From positions 1 to 8,016 of the forward strand of contig MFIX01000059.1 in the NCBI GenBank assembly GCA_001780825.1: a DNA stretch of 8,016 bases, read 5' to 3'. This DNA is from Candidatus Glassbacteria bacterium RIFCSPLOWO2_12_FULL_58_11 (GTDB lineage: Bacteria; Gemmatimonadota; Glassbacteria; GWA2-58-10). Of the stretch, positions 1 through 6,082 are shown piece by piece (the stretch's first letter is position 1; every line of letters begins with the position of its first letter). A program made the position numbers and the translations under genes. Below the pieces are notes generated by a model that was given only the letters and a program-made list of their open reading frames with translations, was not told the DNA's origin and did not search any database.

Positions 1-1
1 C

Positions 2-385
2 GATTCGTCAATCCATATATACAAATTAATGTATTGGGATACAGACCATCCCGGGATCGAGGAAACAGGCAAAATCGACCTTCCAGAAAGCGGCGGTCAC
101 GATTTTTTCCCAGTGCCGCACGGGCCGTTTATCGCCCTGAGCACCAGCGGCCACTGCTGGCTTTTCGACCGGGACGCCCGAACTGTCTCCGCGCATCCCG
201 AGCTGAAAGACCTGCGGAATGTCAAATGCATCTCTGTAAGTCCGCGCAGCGGCCGCCTGGCCTGGGTCCAGGCGGAGGGCGAGAACTGGTGGGCCGAGCG
301 GGTTCATTTTGCTAATCCGGAATATACCCTGCGCTTGCCGGGCGAGCATCTTTATAAAGTCCGCTGGTACGGGGGAAAAAATTAG
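2..385 (+). CDS. C-terminal fragment of a beta-propeller-like protein (5' end outside window)
   Basis: The frame is open from base 2 to the TAG at 383-385, giving about 127 residues. The first ATG (base 29) is probably internal, because the codons before it read on without a stop (DSSIHIYKLMYWD) and look like a beta strand. The fragment holds two blade-like units. One runs from GHDFFPVP through the WLFDRDARTVS strand. The other runs from NVKCISVSPRSGRLAWVQ to the final KVRWY, with a GENWW turn and an LPGEHLYK stretch. The pattern of short hydrophobic strands, Asp/Gly turns and an SVSPRSGRLAW strand is typical of WD40/TolB-like propellers. It recalls proteins annotated DUF6528, but I cannot confirm the family. 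With the N-terminus missing, no signal peptide or function can be assigned. The next gene starts 72 bases downstream, or 168 if its later start is used. Confidence 0.7.
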   Translation, partial: DSSIHIYKLMYWDTDHPGIEETGKIDLPESGGHDFFPVPHGPFIALSTSGHCWLFDRDARTVSAHPELKDLRNVKCISVSPRSGRLAWVQAEGENWWAERVHFANPEYTLRLPGEHLYKVRWYGGKN

Positions 386-457
386 TAACCCGGCTCAGGC
401 TCGTAAGGGAAGATATATATAAACTATTATACAGGTCCGCAGTGCAACCGCTCTGAA

Positions 458-1801
458 GTGGCGGAGCGGCTTGATTATTCTTGGAACGTCTGTAAATTAC
501 CGGTAATAGACTTTGAAGCAGGAAGTTCTATACTGGACGGGAAAAATACGGACATGGCTGGAACCATCTTAAAAGTAAAATCCTTGAGCGCTCTCTGTCG
601 AATGACGCACATTGATGGAAAGGCTAAGGGGCAGTTTGTCGAGGGCCTCGAGCTGGCGGAAGATCTTTTGCTGAGCCGGACAGCCCTGCTGTATCCGGCC
701 GGCACCATGCTTTCCCGCAGTCACCTGGAAAAGCTGATCAAGATGCGGGAGGCCAATCGGCGCCTCGACTTTGAGTTCCTGCTGATCTGGAATGATCCGC
801 TGGTTCGCGAGTGCCGGCTGGAGCTTGAATTCATGGTGCGGGAAATTCTGCGTAAAAGGCTGAAGGATAAATTTTGCCAGTCCTTTTTGGCTCCCGTTGA
901 AGAACATCTTGGCCCGGTCCTCGAGCGGCTCCTGGATGATGACAAACTGATTTTAACGCTCTATGATAAATTGTATAGTAATTTTGGCGGAAGCACGGGG
1001 ATATCTCCGTTTCTGGAGCACGCCGGAGAAGTCCTGCTGTTTTCCCTGGGCATCGCTCTCACCCAAAGTTACGGCACGATCATCCGCGATAACCCCTCCC
1101 GGCTTACCGATATCGCCGCGGTAGCCTTGCTGCACAACCTGGGAGCGCTGGGCCGGCTAGAGCAGATTATAAGGAGTCCGGAAGAGGAGCGGCAGAAAGT
1201 TTATTGGGAGGCCTGCCGTGAGGGGTACGAACTATGGGGAAATCTGGAGGCCGGCGGAAGGATCGGCCAGTCTATTGTTCACCTGGCTGGATATTCGCAG
1301 GGGGAAAGAGGTTTTCTCGGCCGCAAGGAATGGCCCGCGGTTCTGGCTAACATTGTCCTGGTGGCGCTGAGTTATCTGCAGAAGGAGCGAGGTCTGTTCG
1401 GGGAACCCCAGCCGGTCCGCCTGATAATCGACCAGCTCAACGCCAGGGTCCTGGAAAATTACCTGAATGAGACCGCGGTGCGAAGCCTGACCACCGGGCT
1501 CAAATTCCGCGACATCTTCGCCTTCTACCAGGAAATGGACAGTCTGATCCGCGAATGTCCCTATAAATCGGCGATTACCTACCCGATGACCGGCTTCAAA
1601 AGCCCGACGATTTTTATCTGCCGTCATACCGTCCGGGAATGCCCCTACCTGGATGGGTCGCGCAGTTCGGTCAATCTGGTCCGGCCGCAGGGCGACCTGG
1701 AGCCGGGCCGCTATCATCGCTGCAACCTGCTGACTCCGCAGCTTCACATATTTTACGAAAAGTATTACGAGGAAATCAAAGATTCCAACCCGCCGGATTG
1801 A
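458..1801 (+). CDS. Diverged HD-GYP-like domain protein with C-terminal cysteine cluster
   Basis: This is a soluble protein of 447 residues with no signal peptide or membrane segment. Residues 60-100 (GLELAEDLLLSRTALLYPAGTMLSRSHLEKL, given in part) resemble the small domain preceding many HD-GYP phosphodiesterases. Residues about 185-350 follow the HD-GYP helix order: H188 in LEHAGEVLL, then ALLHNLGALG at 223-232 where active enzymes have HDIGK, then IVHLAGYSQGERG at 273-285 near the place of HHE...GYP. The HD aspartate is N227 and the GYP motif is not intact, so c-di-GMP hydrolysis is doubtful; a binding or scaffold role is inference. The tail has C367, C388, C395 and C422, with ECPY twice, and may bind metal. 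Start: GTG at 458 lacks a clear ribosome site; ATG at 554 (residue 33) is equally possible and keeps all recognisable domains. A weak promoter-like pair, TTGATT 471-476 and TAAATT 493-498, would suit the later start. Confidence 0.8.
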   Translation: MAERLDYSWNVCKLPVIDFEAGSSILDGKNTDMAGTILKVKSLSALCRMTHIDGKAKGQFVEGLELAEDLLLSRTALLYPAGTMLSRSHLEKLIKMREANRRLDFEFLLIWNDPLVRECRLELEFMVREILRKRLKDKFCQSFLAPVEEHLGPVLERLLDDDKLILTLYDKLYSNFGGSTGISPFLEHAGEVLLFSLGIALTQSYGTIIRDNPSRLTDIAAVALLHNLGALGRLEQIIRSPEEERQKVYWEACREGYELWGNLEAGGRIGQSIVHLAGYSQGERGFLGRKEWPAVLANIVLVALSYLQKERGLFGEPQPVRLIIDQLNARVLENYLNETAVRSLTTGLKFRDIFAFYQEMDSLIRECPYKSAITYPMTGFKSPTIFICRHTVRECPYLDGSRSSVNLVRPQGDLEPGRYHRCNLLTPQLHIFYEKYYEEIKDSNPPD

Positions 1802-1865
1802 TCCGGACGGTTCCCGACATGGTACGCCGGCCGAAAACAGGAAGAAGCAAAAAAATATTTCTTTC

Positions 1866-1897
1866 TTGACATCCGCTTGCGCCGCGCTAGTTATTAT
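1866..1897 (+). promoter_or_regulatory. Candidate sigma70-like promoter for the lyase-kinase pair
   Basis: A perfect TTGACA lies at 1866-1871 and a TATTAT hexamer at 1892-1897. The 20-base spacing is longer than the usual 16-18, so the -10 could instead be the overlapping GTTATT or TAGTTA. The site lies in the 155-base gap before the lyase, about 60 bases from its ATG, where a promoter is expected. The preceding A-rich run (1850-1860) could act as an UP element. Bacteroidetes-type -33/-7 elements are not evident. The call rests on sequence pattern only. Confidence 0.35.
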
Positions 1898-1956
1898 TCA
1901 GGGACACATCGCAACTTTAGCCTGCCTGACCAACCCCCTTGCGCAAAGGATGAAAA

Positions 1957-4314
1957 ATGCTGCCCAGAATCGTCTCGCTTATTCAGTCCGGCTGGCCCTC
2001 CGCGCTGCTCGGCCTGGCGCTCTTGTGCGCCTGCGGCCCGAAAACGGAAATGGCTGCTCGCCCGGGTGAGTACCTTTATCTTGGCGCCAATGCTCAGATC
2101 GAGCCGACGCTGCTCCCGCCTGCTCCGGCGGATGGCGACACAGTGCTCAACGACGCCCCGGGATTCAACTGGCTCGCCGAGGATAGCGCGAAAGCTTCCA
2201 TTCTGGAGATCTCCCGGGACCCGGGATTTCCGGAAAGTGCGGCGCTGCTGCTCCGGGCCGGACAGCAGGGCCCGCTGGTGCCTCTTTCACTATCCTCCAC
2301 TCCGCTGGTGACTGAGGGAAACGGCCAGTGGCTGATCGCCGGACTGCCTCTCAATCTCTATCATCCCTCGTTCAAGCTGGGCGAGGGCCGCTGGTACTGG
2401 CGCTGGCGCTGTATTCTCAGCGATGGCGGGATGACTCCGCCCAGCTACGTGCGCGCTTTTATTGTGTCACCTGAGGCAGTCGAGTACACGGTTCCTGCGC
2501 TGAAAGACCTTTTCGCTAATATTCCTGCCAGTCACCCGCGGCTCTTTATCCGGCCGGAAAACCTCGACAGCCTGCGCGGCCTGTTGAAATCCAGCGCCCC
2601 GCACCAGCGGCTGTACAGTCGGATAGAGGCTTATGCCGATTCCCTGCTTGAGGTTCCGCTGATGCAGGAGCCGCCGCCATTCCCTGAGGGGCCGTTCCAT
2701 TATAACCTCTGGCGCGATTATTACGATCTCGCCCGCAAATCCGGACAAGTGCTGGATTTCCTGAGTTTCTGCTACCTGATGACCGGCGAGCCGAAATACG
2801 CGGAGAGAGCCAAAGAGTGGCTGCTCAATTTCGCCGGCTGGGACCTCGTGGGCACGAGCGGGATGTCGAACAATGATGAAGTGGCGATGCCGATCCTGCT
2901 CAACGGCGCGCGGGCTTATGACTGGATTTACGATGCGCTCTCAGAGCAGGAGCGCCAGACCATCCGCGCCATGCTGGTCGCCCGGGGCGAGCAGGCTTAT
3001 GCCCGCTGGTGGAAAGATTCCTACCACGTGCGGCCCTTTGCCAGCCATGTCACCCGGCTGGTTAACTATATGAGCCAGGTGGGCGCCGTACTTTACGGAG
3101 AGACCCCCGAGGCCGAGAAATGGCTCAGCTATGTAGTCCCCGTGGTGACCACTTTTTACCCGGCCTGGGGCGGCCGGGACGGCGGATACAGCGAGGGGCC
3201 CAGCTACTGGATGATGTATTTCAACTACATGCTCCAGTCCGCGCACTGCATCAACAGCGCGATGGGCCTGGACGTACTGAAAAAACCGTTTTACCGGAAC
3301 AACGGTTATTTCAAGGTTTACGCTTATCCCTACTATGGAGTCCAGCGCCCGTTCGGCGACACCGGAATCGGCTCCTACTGGCCGGCGGACAAGCTCAACC
3401 TCTACCGCCTGGCTTCGGTTTTCCACAATCCGTATTTCCGCTGGCGGGCCGAGATGTCGCAGCCGGAGGAGCTGCCGGTGTCCGAGACCATTGTCCCGAG
3501 CGGAATCATGAGCTTTTTGTGGCTCGATGAAGGGCCGGGGCATGTGGAGCCCAAAGCGCCGGATGACCTCCCCGGCGCCCGTCTTTTCCGGGATGTCGGC
3601 CTGGCGGCCTTTCACGAGGACCTGGGCAATCCGCAGGAAACTTATTTCCTGCTTAAAAGCTCGCCCTACGGCGCCTGGAGCCACATTTACGCCGACCAGA
3701 ACAGTTTCTATATCCAGGGCTTCGGCGAGGCCCTGGCGATCCAGTCCGGCTATTACCCGCATTACGGCCACCCGCATCACCTGGACTGGACCTGGCAAAC
3801 CAAGGCCCACAACTCGATCCTGGTCGATGGCGAGGGACAGCGGGTCCATGACCGAACGTCGCGGGGGAAAATCATCGCTTTCGGCCTGGGCAGCGGCGAG
3901 CCGGGCAGCCTCGATTATGCGGCCGGGGATGCGAGCGAAGCCTATCACGGCAAACTTACAAAATTCATCCGGCACGTCTATTACGAGAGGCCGCGCGATT
4001 TCCTGCTGATCGATGAGCTCGAGGCGCCGCAGCCGGTGCGCTACGACTGGCTGCTGCATGCTCTGGAGAAGATGGAGATCGATGAGATAAACAATACGGT
4101 GACCGTGCGCCGGGGCAAGGCCCGCCTGACCGTGAAATTTCTCGAGCCTGCGGAATTGAGCTTCTCCCAGACCGGCAAGTTCGATGTCTCGCCCGGAACG
4201 GCCTACCCGGAAGGTTTTGTTTATCCCGAACAGTGGCATCTGACCGTCTCGACTAAAAACAGGAACAAGGCCGCGGCCTTCGTCGTGCGGATGAAGGTCT
4301 GGCAGGCGCCCTGA
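1957..4314 (+). CDS. Lipoprotein polysaccharide lyase, DUF4962/heparinase II-III type
   Basis: This 785-residue protein is predicted to cleave a uronic-acid polymer by beta-elimination in the periplasm or at the cell surface. An N-terminal hydrophobic stretch ends at L-C-A-C, making C26 the likely lipidated cysteine, though Cys at -2 is atypical. Residues about 53-172 form an Ig-like domain (PAPADGDTV... WYWRWRC... AFIVS). Residues about 190-480 form the alpha/alpha toroid of DUF4962 lyases. Residues about 540-785 are the beta-sandwich Hepar_II_III domain with its hallmark AHNSILVDGEGQ (617-628). Catalytic candidates are N305/N306, H364, Y417 in GGYSEGPSYW about 50 residues later, and zinc or active-site histidines in the HYGHPHH cluster (602-608) and H618. 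Length and order match PL15-like exolyases (alginate or heparin/heparan), but the substrate cannot be read from sequence. ATG 1957 has a good ribosome site, AAAGGA six bases upstream. The kinase follows after 78 bases with no terminator between. Confidence 0.88.
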   Translation: MLPRIVSLIQSGWPSALLGLALLCACGPKTEMAARPGEYLYLGANAQIEPTLLPPAPADGDTVLNDAPGFNWLAEDSAKASILEISRDPGFPESAALLLRAGQQGPLVPLSLSSTPLVTEGNGQWLIAGLPLNLYHPSFKLGEGRWYWRWRCILSDGGMTPPSYVRAFIVSPEAVEYTVPALKDLFANIPASHPRLFIRPENLDSLRGLLKSSAPHQRLYSRIEAYADSLLEVPLMQEPPPFPEGPFHYNLWRDYYDLARKSGQVLDFLSFCYLMTGEPKYAERAKEWLLNFAGWDLVGTSGMSNNDEVAMPILLNGARAYDWIYDALSEQERQTIRAMLVARGEQAYARWWKDSYHVRPFASHVTRLVNYMSQVGAVLYGETPEAEKWLSYVVPVVTTFYPAWGGRDGGYSEGPSYWMMYFNYMLQSAHCINSAMGLDVLKKPFYRNNGYFKVYAYPYYGVQRPFGDTGIGSYWPADKLNLYRLASVFHNPYFRWRAEMSQPEELPVSETIVPSGIMSFLWLDEGPGHVEPKAPDDLPGARLFRDVGLAAFHEDLGNPQETYFLLKSSPYGAWSHIYADQNSFYIQGFGEALAIQSGYYPHYGHPHHLDWTWQTKAHNSILVDGEGQRVHDRTSRGKIIAFGLGSGEPGSLDYAAGDASEAYHGKLTKFIRHVYYERPRDFLLIDELEAPQPVRYDWLLHALEKMEIDEINNTVTVRRGKARLTVKFLEPAELSFSQTGKFDVSPGTAYPEGFVYPEQWHLTVSTKNRNKAAAFVVRMKVWQAP

Positions 4315-4392
4315 AATTTTGATCGATTCTCCCCGCGTCTGCGAATTGGCCGCCTGATCCAGAAAGTGATCCGGCAAAGCGACAGGATTTAA

Positions 4393-5349
4393 ATGCGAAA
4401 AAGACACCCGCAGCATACGGTGATCTCTTTCGGCGAGATACTGTGGGATATTTTCCCGGAGCAGATCGTACTCGGCGGAGCTCCCTTGAACCTGGCCTGC
4501 CGCGTGCATTCTCTCGGCGAGCATGCGGTGATCGCCAGCCGTCTCGGCCGCGATCAGCTCGGTAACCACGCCTTCGCGCTGGCTACCTCGCTCGGGGTGA
4601 ACACCTCCTGCGTCCAGTGGGATGAACGTTATCCCACCGGCACGGTTAATGTAAATTTCAGCCCGGCCGGTGAGCCGGACTTTCTGATCGTGCCGGAGGT
4701 GGCTTACGATTATATCGAGGTGAGCGATCAGCTCCTCGGGCTCTGCAGCAAGGCCGCGGTTTTCTGTTTCGGCACCCTGGCCCAGCGCTCCGAAAAGGCC
4801 GGAAAAACTCTCGCCGCTCTGCTCGAGGCCGCAGCGGGCAGCCTCAAGTTCCTGGACATCAACCTGCGCAAGGACTGTTTCAGCGAGCGGACAATCCGCT
4901 GGTCGCTGGAAAAAGCCGATATCCTCAAGCTCAATGCCGAAGAGGTGCGGACTGTCTCCTCCATGCTTTTCGGGGAGGAGCTCGAAGTGGATCGGTTCAG
5001 CAGAAAAGCGGTCGAAAAATTCTCCTTACAGTGTTGTCTGGTGACCCTGGGAGCGGGAGGCGTACTGGCCGCCGAGCGCGCCGGAAAGTTGATCTACCTG
5101 CCCGGATATGCGGTGGAGGTAGCGGATACGGTGGGGGCGGGGGATGCTTTCAGCGCCGGGTTTATTCACGCCCGGCTAGAGGGTAAAGACCTGGCGCACT
5201 GCTGCGAGCTGGGTAACCTGCTGGGAGCGCTGGCCGCCGGCAAAAAAGGAGCGACCGCGCCGATTTCCGAAGAGGAGATCGCCGGGCTGCGGACCGGCGG
5301 ACGGAACCGTCTGCGGCACCCCGGCCTGGAGAGATTTGCGGTGGTGTGA
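4393..5349 (+). CDS. PfkB-family carbohydrate kinase (fructokinase-like)
   Basis: This 318-residue cytoplasmic kinase is near the family's usual length and is expected to phosphorylate a sugar with ATP. Diagnostic motifs occur in order: GEILWDIFP (14-22), the sugar-binding GGAPLN (28-33), DINLRK (155-160), LKLNAEE (179-184), TLGAGG (218-223) and the C-terminal PfkB signature DTVGAGDAF (245-253), with D251 the likely catalytic base and GAG forming the anion hole. The GEILWDIFP...GGAPLN combination is typical of fructokinase-like members rather than phosphofructokinases. Since it follows a uronate-type lyase, a 2-keto-3-deoxygluconate kinase role is possible, but that is inference from context. 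ATG 4393 is supported by AGGA at 4384-4387, five bases upstream. The 78-base gap from the lyase suggests an operon. A hairpin terminator begins 100 bases past the stop. The last 20 residues (GGRNRLRHPGLERFAVV) look like a poorly conserved tail. Confidence 0.92.
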   Translation: MRKRHPQHTVISFGEILWDIFPEQIVLGGAPLNLACRVHSLGEHAVIASRLGRDQLGNHAFALATSLGVNTSCVQWDERYPTGTVNVNFSPAGEPDFLIVPEVAYDYIEVSDQLLGLCSKAAVFCFGTLAQRSEKAGKTLAALLEAAAGSLKFLDINLRKDCFSERTIRWSLEKADILKLNAEEVRTVSSMLFGEELEVDRFSRKAVEKFSLQCCLVTLGAGGVLAAERAGKLIYLPGYAVEVADTVGAGDAFSAGFIHARLEGKDLAHCCELGNLLGALAAGKKGATAPISEEEIAGLRTGGRNRLRHPGLERFAVV

Positions 5350-5370
5350 GATTGCGGCGAAAATAAGGGC

Positions 5371-5413
5371 GGGCACAAATGCTGAATTTCGTCGGGTACG
5401 GCATGCTGTGCCC
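5371..5413. other. Imperfect stem-loop in the kinase 3' untranslated region
   Basis: GGGCACA at 5371-5377 pairs with TGTGCCC at 5407-5413. ATGC at 5379-5382 continues the stem with GCAT at 5401-5404, separated by a small internal loop. The arm is followed on the plus strand by eight As (5415-5422), so it is not a plus-strand terminator. It may stabilise the mRNA end or be incidental. Confidence 0.4.
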
Positions 5414-5448
5414 CAAAAAAAACGATAGATATCAATATGCTGAAAAAT

Positions 5449-5480
5449 GGCCGCCTCTTTTGGGGCGGCCTTATTTTAAT
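5449..5480 (+). terminator. Rho-independent terminator of the lyase-kinase transcript
   Basis: GGCCGCC (5449-5455) pairs perfectly with GGCGGCC (5464-5470) across an eight-base loop, followed by TTATTTTAAT. An A-rich run (5443-5447) precedes the stem, so it may also work weakly on the minus strand. Its place 100 bases after the kinase stop fits the end of that operon. Confidence 0.8.
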
Positions 5481-5587
5481 CGAAAAGAATTCCCCGGAAC
5501 ATACTCTAGGGATAATAAATCAAATGCGCGTTGGAGCGGGTTCCAATTCCCAGCTATGCAAGCAGTAAGAGGTTTGGCAAGAAATGC

Positions 5588-5609
5588 GGGCGCACCCGCG
5601 GGTTCGCCC
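5588..5609. repeat. GC-rich palindrome, dispersed-repeat type (first of a pair)
   Basis: GGGCG (5588-5592) and CGCCC (5605-5609) flank the perfect 10-base palindrome ACCCGCGGGT (5594-5603); one base pair (5593/5604) is mismatched. Intergenic palindromes of this form, continuing into CCTAC, occur as scattered repeats in many bacterial genomes. A second palindrome of similar style lies 32 bases further on. No coding signal covers it. That this copy belongs to a dispersed family is inferred from its form. Confidence 0.6.
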
Positions 5610-5641
5610 CTACGGTAATCGGGAACCAATGGCAGTGTACA

Positions 5642-5665
5642 AGGGGCACGCTGCACCGTGCGCCT
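5642..5665. repeat. Imperfect GC-rich inverted repeat (second of the pair)
   Basis: AGGGGCACG (5642-5650) pairs with CGTGCGCCT (5657-5665) with one mismatch around a six-base centre containing TGCA. With the palindrome at 5588-5609 it makes a two-hairpin arrangement of about 78 bases, as in REP- or BIME-like units. The mismatches in both halves suggest an old, decaying copy. Confidence 0.5.
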
Positions 5666-5697
5666 GCATGAAATGCAAACGATTTTTTTCGAATCAT

Positions 5698-5711
5698 AGT
5701 GATTGCCAAAA
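5698..5711 (+). repeat. 14-base direct repeat, outlying copy of the MITE end motif
   Basis: AGTGATTGCCAAAA here is identical to 5875-5888, the left end of the MITE-like element, 177 bases away. The next bases, AAAAGT, also match the inverted right end (5943-5958) if one base is gapped. It may therefore mark the end of a larger or nested element spanning about 5698-5958, or be the remnant of another copy. Confidence 0.6.
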
Positions 5712-5766
5712 GTCCTTGCGCTTTGGATTCGATCTGGAAAGGCCGGCTAGCCTGAAGACTCATCCC

Positions 5767-5783
5767 GGCAGCCTTTTGCTGCC
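5767..5783. other. Small perfect hairpin without U-tract
   Basis: GGCAGC (5767-5772) pairs with GCTGCC (5778-5783) across the loop CTTTT. No T-run follows on the plus strand (AGAGACAAAT), and none is adjacent on the minus strand, so it is not a terminator. It lies between the two copies of the 14-base repeat and could be part of a structured RNA or of the mobile element. Confidence 0.35.
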
Positions 5784-5870
5784 AGAGACAAATAAAAACC
5801 TCTCAAGCGTAATCGGATTCCGAAAAGGCGATTCTGAGACTCAAAGGCCATCCATTCAAGATGTGTTGTA

Positions 5871-5962
5871 TTAGAGTGATTGCCAAAATACTCTGGCTAA
5901 TCGAAGATTCATAAAACTCAAACGGCAGTTCGAAAAAGAATATACTTTTACAATCACTCTAA
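5871..5962. mobile_element. MITE-like element, 92 bases, with 12-base terminal inverted repeats
   Basis: TTAGAGTGATTG (5871-5882) is exactly the reverse complement of CAATCACTCTAA (5951-5962). Homology continues patchily inward (AAA and TA steps matching after two mismatches). If TA at each end (5872-5873 and 5960-5961) is the target duplication, the ends would be GAGTGATTG, fitting Tc1/mariner-IS630 style insertion into TA. The inside is AT-rich, has no reading frame, and is too short for a transposase, so it would be non-autonomous. Alternatively the pair forms a long stem-loop of regulatory nature. Confidence 0.5.
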
Positions 5963-5976
5963 ACGGGCTAAAATGG

Positions 5977-6002
5977 GCTGCCGCTTTCGCGGCAGCTTTT
6001 TT
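5977..6002 (+). terminator. Rho-independent terminator with no recognised gene upstream
   Basis: GCTGCCGC (5977-5984) pairs perfectly with GCGGCAGC (5989-5996) around the tetraloop TTTC, followed by six Ts (5997-6002). The direction is clearly plus. The kinase operon already ends at 5480, and I see no convincing gene from 5481 to 5976, so it may serve a small RNA, backstop read-through, or be what remains of a lost gene. Confidence 0.75.
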
Positions 6003-6018
6003 GTGCCAGAACAGGTAT

Positions 6019-6056
6019 AAAAAAAATCCCGGCCCTCTTTTGAGGGCCGGGATTTT
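6019..6056 (-). terminator. Strong terminator of the PorV-like gene, potentially bidirectional
   Basis: A 15-base perfect stem (6023-6037 with 6042-6056; core ATCCCGGCCCTC) closes a TTTT loop. On the minus strand it is followed by eight Ts (complement of A 6019-6026) and lies 26 bases past the barrel gene stop. On the plus strand TTTTAAATTT follows, so it can also stop transcription from the left, as expected between convergent units. Confidence 0.85.
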
Positions 6057-6082
6057 AAATTTCCAGTCCAGTTGACCTGGAA

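Noticed and set aside
1232..1747. 171-codon minus-strand frame inside the HD-GYP-like gene
   Set aside because: It is a shadow of a supported coding frame with no motifs of its own.
2941..4569. 542-codon open frame on the minus strand opposite the lyase and kinase start
   Set aside because: It is the antisense shadow of a high-G+C gene. It spans the end of one well-supported gene and the start of another, and its translation shows no family motifs or ordered domain pattern.
4393..5349. Naming the kinase kdgK because of the neighbouring lyase
   Set aside because: The sugar-binding motif is fructokinase-like and context alone does not fix the substrate, so no symbol is given.
5536..5552. GGTTCCAATTCC, resembling a tRNA T-loop
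   Set aside because: The base after TTC is C rather than a purine, the flanking arms do not form a five-base stem, and no acceptor or anticodon arms are found around it.
5379..5618. 79-codon frame in the spacer after the kinase
   Set aside because: It runs through the kinase terminator hairpin and into the first palindrome, has no ribosome site, and its composition is not gene-like.
5584..5874. 96-codon frame in the spacer
   Set aside because: It translates the palindromes and the 14-base repeat, lacks a ribosome site and shows no protein pattern. It is best explained as chance.
5698..5888. Direct repeat pair considered as a CRISPR remnant
   Set aside because: There are only two direct copies of 14 bases, 177 apart, with a third inverted. 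There is no regular spacing and no cas gene.
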